The notes beneath the pieces are model-generated. The model saw nothing but the letters and a program-made list of their open reading frames with translations, did no database searches and was not told where the DNA came from. A DNA stretch of 64,000 bases from Malus domestica (Eukaryota; Streptophyta; Magnoliopsida; Rosales; Rosaceae). Of this stretch, positions 11,679 through 22,513 are shown piece by piece. Location of the stretch: the NCBI RefSeq assembly GCF_042453785.1, contig NC_091670.1, positions 38,451,501 to 38,515,500 on the forward strand, given 5' to 3'. A program made the translations under genes and the position numbers. Position 1 is the first letter of the stretch; each line of letters opens with the position of its first letter.

Positions 11679-13809
11679 TTCTCCAAATCACAATATATAG
11701 CCAAAGTTACTTGAACAAAACTAAATTTCTTTTCATGTATGTGAAACTATGATAATGTCGACAATTGGAAAAAACTTTGCATGTAAGAAGTCAAATATTT
11801 TTCGAACAAAGATTAATTGCGACAAACGTGAAATAGTACTGCACTAGCTGGTTCTCAGTAGCACTATGAAATTTCGGTGGCCATTGTGAATATGTAATGT
11901 GATTAGACAGCACAAGATGCAGGGAGGGAGGGAGGGAGGGGGATTGGGAGACTTTTAACTACAAAGCACAAACTAAAGCAACAAGCCAAAACAAAGCAAA
12001 AGATGCAGATCTGGGAAAGTTAAGCTTGTTAGCATATATGGGTTTGGGAAGATCGGAAATCAACCAAATGTAAATCGATATGGAAATTAATTAGGGGAAA
12101 ACAAGAGGTAGTATATATCCGTTTGGAAAAACCAATTATTAGGCAACAAGGGATGGGGTTACGGATTCTCAACTTTGTTTGCCATTAGCAAACCCTAATC
12201 ACCAAACTCTGCGTATCTAATCACATCATGTAGTTCTATATTAATCTATATATATGCAATGTACTTATGGCTTGCTGCTTATATGCTCGCGTGCCTTGTT
12301 TGAGAAACACACTTCTCTAACAAATTTTCTTCATTTTCTTTACCTAAAAGCTAATTGAATGCAAATAATTCAATTGATTTACAATCTCATTTCATATTTC
12401 TCTCATATTTTTAGTCTTAATTTGTAATTCGAAATGGCCACGCTAAAAAAGAAGAATTAGAAGTCATGATACGTATATAAACTATTATGTTTTTCATAAT
12501 ATAATATTGAAGAGAAGGCTATGTGAAAATTTTTGCTCACCACCCTCAACTAGTGATGACGCTCACCACTATACTTATAACTGTTAGATAGATTTAAATT
12601 TCGAGATATGTGTTATGGATATATATAAATCTCAAAATTTAAACTCATACAACGATGGTAAATAGGGTGATGACAGTAACCACCACTTGAGAGTGGTAAG
12701 GAAAAATACACCCGAAAGCTAAAGATGATTACAAATTCAACTAAAAAATTTGTTATAATTCTGTTCAATCCACCGTAATGATATACTAACGTCGCATGCC
12801 AAAAAAGAAAGAAAAGATTATGTTCATGTTATAGATTTATTACCAACTGCTAGATTAGATATATAACAAAATAATGTTGTATTTCAAGAAACATGCAATT
12901 TGGTCTGCCATGCAAAATTCAAGAAATTATATATTATTGCGTGGAAAATAGTTTTGCTTGCCACTTGTGTTGGCAACTTGGGGAGTTGTTGAGGTCGTGG
13001 TCCCATGATTGACCACATTACAACTTTAGTGTAGTACAAGGTTTATTCTTAATGAAGGTTCATTATGTATAATCCTATTAATTAATTAGAAAAATTGCCA
13101 TGATAATGAGAAATGCACGATCTAATATTCACAACCATGATTTGGTTAGTCAGATATAATGATACAAGAAGAGAGAAATAAGACGTCTACTTAACGTCTA
13201 TGTAGTTAAAAAAAAGGCCAAGTACTTTTACTTATTTTTGTTTTAGGCGTTGAATTGAGTTGTCCCGACCATTCACAACCCATCATTCTTATTTATTTTA
13301 ATACAAAACTCGGGTCTACGACAATTAAAAACCCGGAAAAGTGTATGTAATTATGAAAGATTGGATATGATTTTCATCGTATATCTGGATCGATTTGTTT
13401 GCTTTTGTGCATGTAGATTTGTATTTGAAGTTTTTGTAAGTGTGTTTCTGAATATTACTTTATCGTTTCATTCGAGTTTAGGAGTTTCTCCAACTCTAAT
13501 TATAAGTTTGTAAATGCCATTATAATACTATTTATAGAGTTCATTTTTCTATCATAAAATATGCAAATCCACCACACTAGCTATCATCCTCCTTTAAGTC
13601 AAATGGATGTGTTGGGTTATGGGTCATATTTCAGAGTGGGTAGTTTTTTCTATGGACCAAGCAACTTTTGTGTAGGGATGCGCCTTATTTTACATAATTA
13701 ACCTTTGGTTATGTAGACAACTTTTGTCCTACTACTATTGTCTGTCAATAATGTCCAAGAAGGCCACTAATTTGAATTTTGAAACATATCTATTATCCAC
13801 TTTCTATCT

Positions 13810-14170
13810 TTTATGAGTACCTTAGTTACTTCGAAGAATTTTTAGTTAAAGTGGTTTATGAGATTGATATAACTTCTTATTTTAGTTTTTGACATTGAAA
13901 ATTGATAGAATTGGTTCATGAGTTTGTACACTGTAAGTTATTTCGTCACTCTATGAAGGATCCGTCAAAGTTCTTGTTAAATGGAGGGTTGGTTTGACAA
14001 AAGTACCTTAGTGGTCGCGTGGTCGTTCATGTGACAATGTAATGAACATATTGATAGATTTTTCAAGAATGACCAAAATAATTGATTATGGACAAACTTA
14101 AGAACCACTTTTATCGATTTTCATTATCAGGGACCAAAATAAAGAATTATACTAATCTTAAAGAGTAGTA
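13810..14170. repeat. Diverged foldback element
   Basis: The left part reads 'agtggtttatgagattga...' and 'gatagaattggttcatgag'; the right part carries inverse matches such as 'agaaccacttttatcgattttc' in segments and 'agggaccaaaataaag'. This wording is the same as in the Mutator-type foldback at 57401-58429, so it is probably an old relative. Ends not resolved. Confidence 0.4.
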
Positions 14171-14781
14171 TTTGGATCAATAATCCAGTGCACATGTTAG
14201 CTCTAGTGGGACATGTTCAAGTGTTAAAGCAAGAACGAAACCCATACTGAAAATGGACTAGTTGATTGATCACATGTTGTATTGAAACATGTTGGTCCAT
14301 TCATTGTCACATGCAGTGTGAGTACTATCTTCGAGTTTTCCTTATTGTTTTGACCATACAGAAAGAGGGAGATCCAACACATTTTTTACGAGGGAATGAT
14401 ACCGATCTTCTCATTTCAACTTCTTTGGTCTATTTTTTCATCTAAAAAAGTTGTACATTGATTGAAACTATTTACTCTAGTTCACTATTTAAAGATTAGT
14501 TATGTAGAAAATCAATTAAATTAAAAATCGTTCAACAATTTCATTGAAATTGGCAAATTTGTGTGTTAGGGTTGATCGTTAAATAACGCCTTAGAAAAAA
14601 AAAACATTTCAAATCATCATGTAATATTGCATAATAAGAAGAATAATCGATAAAATGTAATGATAAAATTAAAAAATTAAAAAAATTGCTAGCATTCCTT
14701 TCGACGTTAGTAAAAAGAAAAATTGAATACAAAACTTTGAGTTCGAGATAATACTCTTAATTATGTTTTTTTATTTGAACC

Positions 14782-14966
14782 AGGATCCTCTCCTGAGCAA
14801 TTCCCTAGGGATCCCGCAATCTTGTCCGTTCATTTTATATCGTGCGGTCAATTTTTGTTAGGTACTATTCATATTTGAATTTTAAAATTTAAATTTTAAA
14901 TAATTTATGACCGCACGATATACGATGAACGGATATGATTACGGGATTCCTAGGATCCCTAGGGTG
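14782..14966. repeat. MITE family D, copy 1
   Basis: About 185 bp with inverted ends rich in AGGATCC and CCCTAGGGATCCC, and inner inverse matches (ATATCGTGCGGTCA / TGACCGCACGATAT). A second copy with the same layout is at 29687-29899. Confidence 0.65.
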
Positions 14967-15921
14967 TTCTTTTTATTTGTTACGATTCTTGTACCAGAAG
15001 AAAATCAATTGATTGAAGCAGGGTGTAGCAATTAGTGTGGAGTCCACAACTGGGTGGTCAATCTGCATGCAGTGGACTGTGATGTCGTCACAATCTTCTT
15101 TCGGCTCTGTCTCTTTTGAAATATTATCTCCCACATGGTCCCACAATCTTATCAATATTCACTTCTAGAAAAAAAATTCAGTGTATCCGGAATATGGAAT
15201 AATCTCTCGCTCAAAGGAGTAAGGATGATATTGTTCATCCATTTTTAACACTTTTTGTTATTTATGTTCTTTGATTTTCTGAAATTCACTCATTTCAATG
15301 GTAAAAAATTGAGAGGATGTGTGATAAGTAAAAACAGATGTGTAGATAACACACTTTAAGAGGAAAACGCTAGAGTAAATTTTCAAAAAACAAAAATTAA
15401 TCCAAAACAATTTAACCAAAAGAGAGGAAAAGAAGAGCATATAACAATGCAATGTAAATTGTTAATTTGTGTAACAAATTAATTTATAAAACCCAAATTT
15501 TGTATTTGTCTTGCAATTTGCACATTCTAATTTTCAAGAAACACATAACTAAATGAGGGAAATTCTTATGCTTGTTCAGAATAAGTGGAACATTTTTGTT
15601 TTTTTTTTTGGGACGAAGTATGATATTCCTTACGAAGTAAAGAAAACCGTACAAGAGGATAGAAAAATATTAAATGCGCCACGGTAAAAAAATTTGTCAA
15701 GATTTTCAACCTAATTCAAGAAAAAAGGATGGAATTTTCTTGTTGTCTTGCGATCTGTTTTTGCAAAAGTTGGTCCTAGTTGAATTTGGTTTGTAGGGTG
15801 AATTGGATTCCGGTTTATTTTATTTCCTTTTCCTAGTTTTGCCTATTTTTAATAGGTTATAATCACCAAAGGAATAACCTAACCTGTATATGAACTCTGG
15901 AGAGGAGAGAGACGCTAACAT

Positions 15922-16006
15922 AAAGAGAGTTTAACAACTAGGGTTTTGCAGAAGAACCAAAGAAAAGAGAGTTTAACAACTAGGGTTTTGCAGAAGAACC
16001 AAAGAA
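15922..16006 (+). repeat. 42-bp tandem duplication
   Basis: Two adjacent copies of a unit containing AGAGAGTTTAACAACTAGG and TTTTGCAGAAGAACCAAAGA. Looks like duplicated 5' leader sequence because an exon-like stretch follows at 16099. Confidence 0.85.
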
Positions 16007-16098
16007 GTGAAAGAGTTGTTGGAACCAAAATTGCGCAACGGTTTTAAGTGCTTCGTTTGGTTAAATCGTTCTAAGTTGCAGCCATTATCCTTGCCGTT

Positions 16099-16149
16099 CA
16101 TGGATCTTGAGTTCATGCAGGATGCTTTACTTGAGTCGAAGAATGAGGT
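16099..16149 (+). other. Orphan exon-like stretch
   Basis: ATG at 16099 opens MDLEFMQDALLESKNE, ending at a good splice donor (GAG|GTTAGT at about 16147). It follows a leader-like region with the 'taactagggttttgcag' wording typical of plant 5' UTRs. No downstream exons of a gene could be found before 18 kb, so this may be the first exon of a gene fragment. Product unknown. Confidence 0.25.
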
Positions 16150-18125
16150 TAGTTGTTGTTTTTATCCAAATTTTCGTTCTTAGATTAATAGTAGTTAGTC
16201 CGACTATAGTTTAACGTCCGTTCTTTTTCAAAAATATGTTATTCGTATTGATCTGATATTATCAAGAACAAATAGTACTGACATATTATCGAACACATAT
16301 GTAACAATATCAATGCATGCTTCCGTTCTTTACTTCATGCACAAAAAATTCATGTATACATGTGTGTTGCTTTCGCTAACTTCTGAAATTGCAGAGTTGT
16401 TTTACTGTAGAAATTCTTAATGATAGAGTAAGAGTGTGATTAGCTCCATCTAATTGCAATCCAAACCCCAATTATGAAATTCATTGGTCTAATTTCCTAT
16501 CATCAAACAATTCTATTGACTATTGCATAAGGATTACAATAACGTGTATTTATTCTAAGCTTGTCCCAACCCTAACCCATCAACCCTAAAACCCTGTTCT
16601 GCTAATCATCATCCATTAACTACATTATTAAAATAAATTATTGATGGAGACTAATTATACATTATCCCGATCCGTTGGATAATTAAGAGAAGTATTATTA
16701 TCAATGTACATACATGTATTTTTTGGCATCTGTCAAATTCATACATATGAATATTGATAAGGTCGTTAATCGGTGACAGAACCAGTATGGGATCATTGCT
16801 TGTTCTTAGGTCTAATAACTTAAAAAACGACATATATATTTGTTTGTGTATTGTATTTAACCCTTATAAACAACTAAGATAAACTAAATTACAACCTCCT
16901 TCTACTTTTCTATTTTCCTCTATCATATTTATCTTCATTTTTTCTCTTCTTGTGTGCGAGCCTATTGTGCGCATCATGTGTTCGATGAAATACCTTAGTT
17001 GACAAGTATTGATAGTCTTTAATACTCCACAATATCATGCATGCACCATCAACAAATCTCTACGAATAATAATAGTTATCGACATATATTGGCAAAAATT
17101 GACGGATATATGCTTGACGAAATGATTCAATAAATTTTTTTTTTATTCATAATACTACTCTATTATTTGAAAATCTTAACACCGCCTTGACACTGTGGTA
17201 AATTATCCTCCTCCTCGTCTCCTGCCATCGATTATGGATGCAACTAGGTAGGGTCAATGAGTAGAGGGTAGCAATCAATCACTCACTCACATCATACCTC
17301 TGTATACCACCATTATAAATTCCCACCCAAAATATTCAATTAAAAGGATTAAAAGAAAATATTTTCCACTCTCATTTTTAAAATTTTGTATTTATTTAAC
17401 ATTAAATTAAGAGATTTAAAACACAAAAATAAGAGAAGGAGCGTTAAAGAAACTAACGAAATTGTGGAAATCATTATTCTATATGAATTATCTAATGTAC
17501 GAATTTGCATTGATATTATAATAGTATCATTAAAAGAAAAGTGATTTTAACGCTCTATATTTTACCTTCTGCGCTTGCTTCTTAATTCTATTTTCTTATT
17601 ATTTTTTATACGTTTCATTCGACCGGAAGAATAAAAAAATGAAATGCACAAGGTAAAAAAGAAAGTGCAAAAATCATTTCTTTAAAAAAAATATTGTCAA
17701 TTCATTTCATAAGCTACAATAATATCAACAGGTTATCGATAACATATATATCAACAATATTTTACTTTTAACAAAATAACAGACGCGCGTTTCATAGCCG
17801 GACTCGACGAGTTTTATAACTGAATGTACATTACTTGTTGTGTACTCACTTATGAGTAACTATACACAGTATTTACACTGTCGACTTTTTCCCTTTTCCC
17901 GCGCTTTAAAACGCCCCCACTTTTTCCTGACCTCCTCCATCTCCTCCGCCCTCCCCAAAATCCTATAGTCAAAGTTTACGCCTCTGCTTTCCGCACTAAA
18001 TCCCTGCCCTTTCAGACACCTTTTATTCCCCTCATCCCCACAAATCAAACCCAAAGTTTTACGCCTCCAACCAGCAATTTGAACTCTCCTTGCTCACCGG
18101 TCCTCTGATTTTCCACCATTTGCAG

Positions 18126-19472
18126 ATGGACATCGCCATGAGACCAAAACAGAGCAGATTATCCAGAACTTTCAGCAAGGTCATCAACCTCCGCACCGCC
18201 ACGAGCAGAATCGCTTCCAGCAATGGCATTTGCCTCCTTGCGTTGAACGGAAAGTTCAAGGACAATCTCGACCGGCGGAAGGATGACAAGAAGGAAGAAG
18301 AATTCAGAGTCAGGAATAGAGCGGTTATGGAAGCGCTTCTGGCCAAGCTCTTCGCCGGAATCACTTCCATAAAAGCAGCTTACGCGGAGCTCCAAATGGC
18401 GCAGGATCCGTACAACAACGAAGCGATTCAGACGGCCGACCAGTCCGTGGTGAACGAGCTGAAATCGATATCGGAGTTGAAACGCAGCTTTTTGAAAAAG
18501 GAGCTCGATCTCTCGCCGCAGGTCACTCTGATGCTCGCGGAGATTCAGGAGCAGCAGGCGATGATGAAAACGTACGAGATTACAATCAAGAAACTGGAGT
18601 CCGAATCCGAAAAGAAGGATTCCGATATTTCGTCCCTCCAGAAAAAGCTTCAAGATTTGGTCTTGTCCAACAAGTGCTCGGAGAAAAGGCTAAACGACAG
18701 CGGCTCTTCGTCTCTCTCCATTTTCGACAACATTCGGCATTCGGAGCTGAATCCGACGCATTTCGTTCAATTCCAGCAGCAGGCTTTGAAATCCATCAAA
18801 AGCTTTGTGAGATTGATGATCCGGGAAATGGAATCCGCCAACTGGGATCTCTCCATAGCCGTCGGATTCATTGAACCCGGTTCTGTTTTCGAAAAACAGA
18901 GCCATCGATGCTTCGCATTCGAATCCTTCGTTTCCAAAACATTGCTCGAAGGATTCAACAATCCAAACTTCGGCCTACCCAGTGATTCTTTATCCCCAAG
19001 TAACAAAACCCACCTTCTGTTTTTCCAGAAATTCAAGAAACTCGTATCCGAAAACCCAAAAAATTTCCTCACCCAGAACCCGAGTTCTTCGTTTTGCAAG
19101 TTCACCAAGGCAAAGTACCTCCAGCTCGTTCATGCGAAGATGGAGTGCTCGCTTTTTGGAAATTTGAACATGAGGAAGGTCGTGAGCTCCGGCGGAGTTC
19201 CGGACTCTGCTTTTTTCGCCGCGTTTGCAGATGCTGCTATGCGGGTTTGGCTTCTGCATTGCTTGGCGTTCTCGTTTGGGCAGCAAGTTTCGATTTTTCA
19301 GGTGAAGAAAGGGTCGAGATTTTCGGAGGTGTTCATGGAGTCAGTGACTGCGGACGACGTCGACATGGAGCCGTTGGTGAGTTTCACGGTTGTTCCCGGG
19401 TTTAAGATTGGGAAGACGGTGGTGCAGAGCCTGGTTTACTTGTCTCCGGTCCCTTCTCCGGCGGGAACTTAA
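18126..19472 (+). CDS. DUF641 protein, GIL1-like
   Basis: Single-exon gene, 448 aa. The N-terminal DUF641 domain spans about residues 66-195 with the family core EALLAKLFAGITSIKAAYAE and LQMAQDPYNNEAIQTADQSV. A coiled coil follows (about 135-182, from LMLAEIQEQQAMMKTYEITI onward). The C-terminal part ends with the family signature VVPGFKIGKTVVQSLVYLSP. Arabidopsis GRAVITROPIC IN THE LIGHT 1 of this family is needed for light-dependent loss of hypocotyl gravitropism; whether this paralogue shares that role is not known from sequence. Start at the ATG giving MDIAMRPKQSR; the ATG four codons on is an alternative. The upstream leader is C/T-rich. No signal peptide or membrane span. It could equally belong to the IRK-interacting-protein branch of the same family. 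Confidence 0.92.
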   Translation: MDIAMRPKQSRLSRTFSKVINLRTATSRIASSNGICLLALNGKFKDNLDRRKDDKKEEEFRVRNRAVMEALLAKLFAGITSIKAAYAELQMAQDPYNNEAIQTADQSVVNELKSISELKRSFLKKELDLSPQVTLMLAEIQEQQAMMKTYEITIKKLESESEKKDSDISSLQKKLQDLVLSNKCSEKRLNDSGSSSLSIFDNIRHSELNPTHFVQFQQQALKSIKSFVRLMIREMESANWDLSIAVGFIEPGSVFEKQSHRCFAFESFVSKTLLEGFNNPNFGLPSDSLSPSNKTHLLFFQKFKKLVSENPKNFLTQNPSSSFCKFTKAKYLQLVHAKMECSLFGNLNMRKVVSSGGVPDSAFFAAFADAAMRVWLLHCLAFSFGQQVSIFQVKKGSRFSEVFMESVTADDVDMEPLVSFTVVPGFKIGKTVVQSLVYLSPVPSPAGT

Positions 19473-20088
19473 GATCGGATGGTGATAGGAAATGTAAATA
19501 ATGCATCAGAGCCGTTGGTTGTGGTGTGGGGCCAAAGTGGTAGGTGTAGTGTAGGTGGTAGTATAAAGGTGTATACTATGAATACAATTGTGTTCCTTGC
19601 TGTATAACATGGACTCAATTTTCACTTAGAAATGTGCAGAATGAATAATTTACTTTTAGTATCTTAATCAATTACATATTGTTATATGCGAACGTCAAAA
19701 TACATCGGTATTTTAAGCCAATAAGAATGTTAAAATGCAATGACTGATTTGATTTAGAGAGAATACTAACATAACGTTGTAGCTGCATGGACTAATGAGG
19801 TTGTTTGGTGGGTGTCATGTTTTTTTGGGGCGTACAGTAGATAAATCCTCGCATATCTCATGTTGTATGCTTCTTTCTCGTTGTCTTCCTGATCACGTGA
19901 CGAAAGAGACGAGAAAAAGAGGAATACAGCCCTGGAATGCCGGATATGTGAGTTTCTGCTGTGTGATAGATGTTAAAACTTAGAAGTGGGAGTGGGGGAG
20001 CAGGAGCAAGCAGCAATGGCATCCTGAACTACATGTGAAAGTGGCCCAGAGAAGATATGATCTAGATTGGGATCATATTATTGGATGT

Positions 20089-20112
20089 GAGAGAGAGAGA
20101 GAGAGAGAGAGA
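20089..20112. repeat. (GA)n microsatellite
   Basis: Twelve GA dinucleotides. Confidence 0.95.
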
Positions 20113-20510
20113 AGCTAGGCTGTGTACGACCAGCCGACCAGGGGGGCTATAAACATTAGTAGCCGTTGGTGCAAATCATTTAGGCAACACATCAACGGCT
20201 CACAGTCTCACTGTGAAGGACTGTAAGTCATTGATTCTTTATGTAAATCATCAGTCACTCATCCGTGCATTAATTATTAGCTGCTCAAAGTCTCATTTCG
20301 AAAGACTTAAAAGCCGTTGATGCATTGTATAAATTGTTAGTCGCTCACATGTGTATGAGCGATTAACTCCAAACAAAAGTCGTACTAATATATACATTGG
20401 CGTATGGCACTTTCAAAACAAGCTTTAATTTGTACACAATTGTATGCATCTGGATAAGGTAAATATTAAGGACTATGATATTTGGTTGTTATTCTGATTA
20501 ATGGTTGGAA

Positions 20511-20644
20511 GTGTTATTCACACGCCCATTTATATCTTTCACACATCATTATTAATTTTAGATCACTGATCATCTTCAATCATTCAATCTGACGATAGAA
20601 AATTAAAAGAGATGTGTAAGAAGTAAAAACAAGTGAGAATAACA
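20511..20644 (+). repeat. MITE family B, copy 2
   Basis: Diverged copy: 'gtgttattcacacgcccat', 'gatcatcttcaatcattcaa', 'agatgtgtaagaagtaaaaa', with the inverse end 'gtgagaataaca'. Confidence 0.55.
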
Positions 20645-21431
20645 TATTGTATGTAGGCCTCTGTAGATTCTAAAGTTTGTTGGTCATATTTTTGTTTTGG
20701 TCTCCCATCGTACCATATTATTAGGGTCATGGGGAGGGACAACCCTACAATTCCGAGCATTTGGTTCACGGGCCTTTTTTCTATTGGATTTTTAGATCGT
20801 CGGGTCTGCTCAATTCTAATGATACCGATACTATCCTCAACTTTACTACATATTCAATCCGTCAAGTCTAGAGTTTTACCACAAAAAGCTTCGGTATTAA
20901 TTAGAGTAGGATAATCATATTTAAACCCTTTTGATTTTTTTGCACACACTGATGTGGGACTTTAACATCCCCTGCACTTCAGCATTTGTTTTGTTTGTTT
21001 GTCTTGATCTAGCAACTCCAAAACTTTTGGTTCCATTCGAAGCATGTATCGACAAAGATCGATTGCTGTTTCCCATACTAACTTTGCAGCGTGCCTCTTC
21101 GATATCCGGCATTTTTGTACAAGAAGTGATTTCCGCGCATACATTTTCTCTTTATGTATACCTTTGTTTATTTTTATGTGCATCTTCGACATTAAGTAAG
21201 TCACACTTGGTGAGATAACAGTTGGTACTCGAGCTCTGGAGTTGTAAAAACCATGAAGCTGCTTGGAAACCTGCAATATGGGTCTCAATGCGAACCGCAA
21301 GAGAGCCTGTCTGTTTGGTTGTAAGCTGTCCAGACTTCCCTCCAAACGCATTAATTTAACGGCTAATTAACAGCTGGAAGTGCGTTGATGAATCAAAGAA
21401 AATTTAACGGGTGAATGTGGCTTGCGGAACA

Positions 21432-21792
21432 TGTCACACCCCAGGTGGGAAGTGTGCTGACGAGGACGTCGGACATCTAAGGAGGGTGGATTGTTAGATC
21501 CCACATCGTCCAGTGGAGTGGTTCTATCCTCTATACCTTATATGTATATGCTCACCTCCAATTAGCATGAGATCTTTTGGGAGTTCACTGGCTTCGGGTT
21601 TCGTAAAAATGCCAAAGTTCAGTGAGAAAGAGGCCAGAGCATTTCCAGGATGGGTGACCCACTGGGAAGTTATGCTCGCATTAGTTCCCAAAAACAAAAC
21701 CGTGAGGGCGTGTTCGAAGCCCAAAACGGGCAATATCATGCTACGGCAAAGTTGAGCTCGGGATGTGATAGAGCCTGGGTCGGGATGTGACA
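21432..21792 (-). mobile_element. Cassandra-like TRIM LTR with 5S rRNA-derived core
   Basis: The segment begins TGTCACACCCC and ends GGGATGTGACA, matching LTR termini read on the minus strand. Its core (about 21622-21690) contains CCAGGATGGGTGACCCACTGG followed by GAAGTT, almost identical to the internal promoter end of plant 5S rRNA, which is the hallmark of Cassandra terminal-repeat retrotransposons in miniature. 'aacaaaaccgtgaggg' and 'cccacatcgtcc' are also typical of these LTRs. No partner LTR or primer-binding site was found in the window, so it is a solo LTR or fragment. It lies in the 3' flank of the TPS7-like gene. Confidence 0.82.
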
Positions 21793-22513
21793 AAACACGG
21801 TATGTATACCATACATTGATAGAAGGACTCAGCATTTTAACCCATCAAAGTGACTCTCCTCAGGTATCAGTAATCTGAAAGATGGCATCTTCGAAGATGT
21901 GATCATTTCTTGCAAATGTTGCTATATAATTTACAGATTCAATAAGACAAGGACTTGATCCAACAAACGAATGCCAAAGAAAATTCACTCAGAACAAAGA
22001 AGAAGAAAGACCTGTATACTGTTTCAAATGGGGATTTGAATAGCATTTCCCCCACCATATATTACCATAACCTAATGTCCCTAGAATGCATGTCGCCTGC
22101 ACGCCTTAGTCAGACTTGTTAACCTTCGCGTATACGATGCAATTTTCAACAATCCATTTCCCGTTTCCTTTTTCAGTCCAAGTCGTTCTCCACGAATAAA
22201 CATTGTCAGTTCCACCAGATCTTCGGTTTGAGCTGATGTCTAGTTGTGTTTTTCTACCATGTAAACCCACTATAATCCAAACTCTGCATTGATTGATTGA
22301 TTATATCACAGAAGAAATCCAAGCTACCGATTTTCCAGAACTCCCTGAAAATTATCAGTCAGAAGGTCAAGAACATGAAAATTTTCCTCCAACAATTCAG
22401 ATCCAGAAAAGCTGAAAAATGATTACTTTCTTCAATCAAAGCCCATCATGTGCTTCATCATCATCGACTCCAAGAAAAGACGCTGGTATCTAACAAAGTC
22501 ATCGAGGAAGATT

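Larger units (their letters stand above)
11679..18125. other. Long intergenic region with repeat relics
   Basis: About 6.4 kb with no complete gene that I can support. It contains a GGGA tetranucleotide run (11923-11941), a weak foldback (13810-14170), a GGATCC-type MITE (14782-14966), a 42-bp duplication leading to an orphan exon-like stretch (15922-16149), and strongly AT-rich sequence. The last 250 bp hold the CT-rich, C-rich leader of the DUF641 gene. Confidence 0.45.
19473..21431. other. Intergenic stretch
   Basis: 3' UTR of the DUF641 gene, then a (GA)n run at 20089-20112 and repeated 'cgttgatg'-type phrases at 20150-20360 in both orientations. The minus strand is open for 129 codons over 20962-21351 without a recognisable product. 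Confidence 0.4.

Noticed and set aside
18159-19405. Several overlapping frames on both strands within the DUF641 gene
   Set aside because: Long intronless GC-richer exons give such frames by chance; only the plus frame from 18126 matches a family.
20731-20914. Hydrophobic frame resembling an organelle protein
   Set aside because: Could not be matched to any plastid or mitochondrial gene from memory; no flanking organelle sequence.
20962-21351. 129-codon minus-strand frame between TPS7-like and DUF641 genes
   Set aside because: No recognisable domain, no clear promoter or leader; could be chance.
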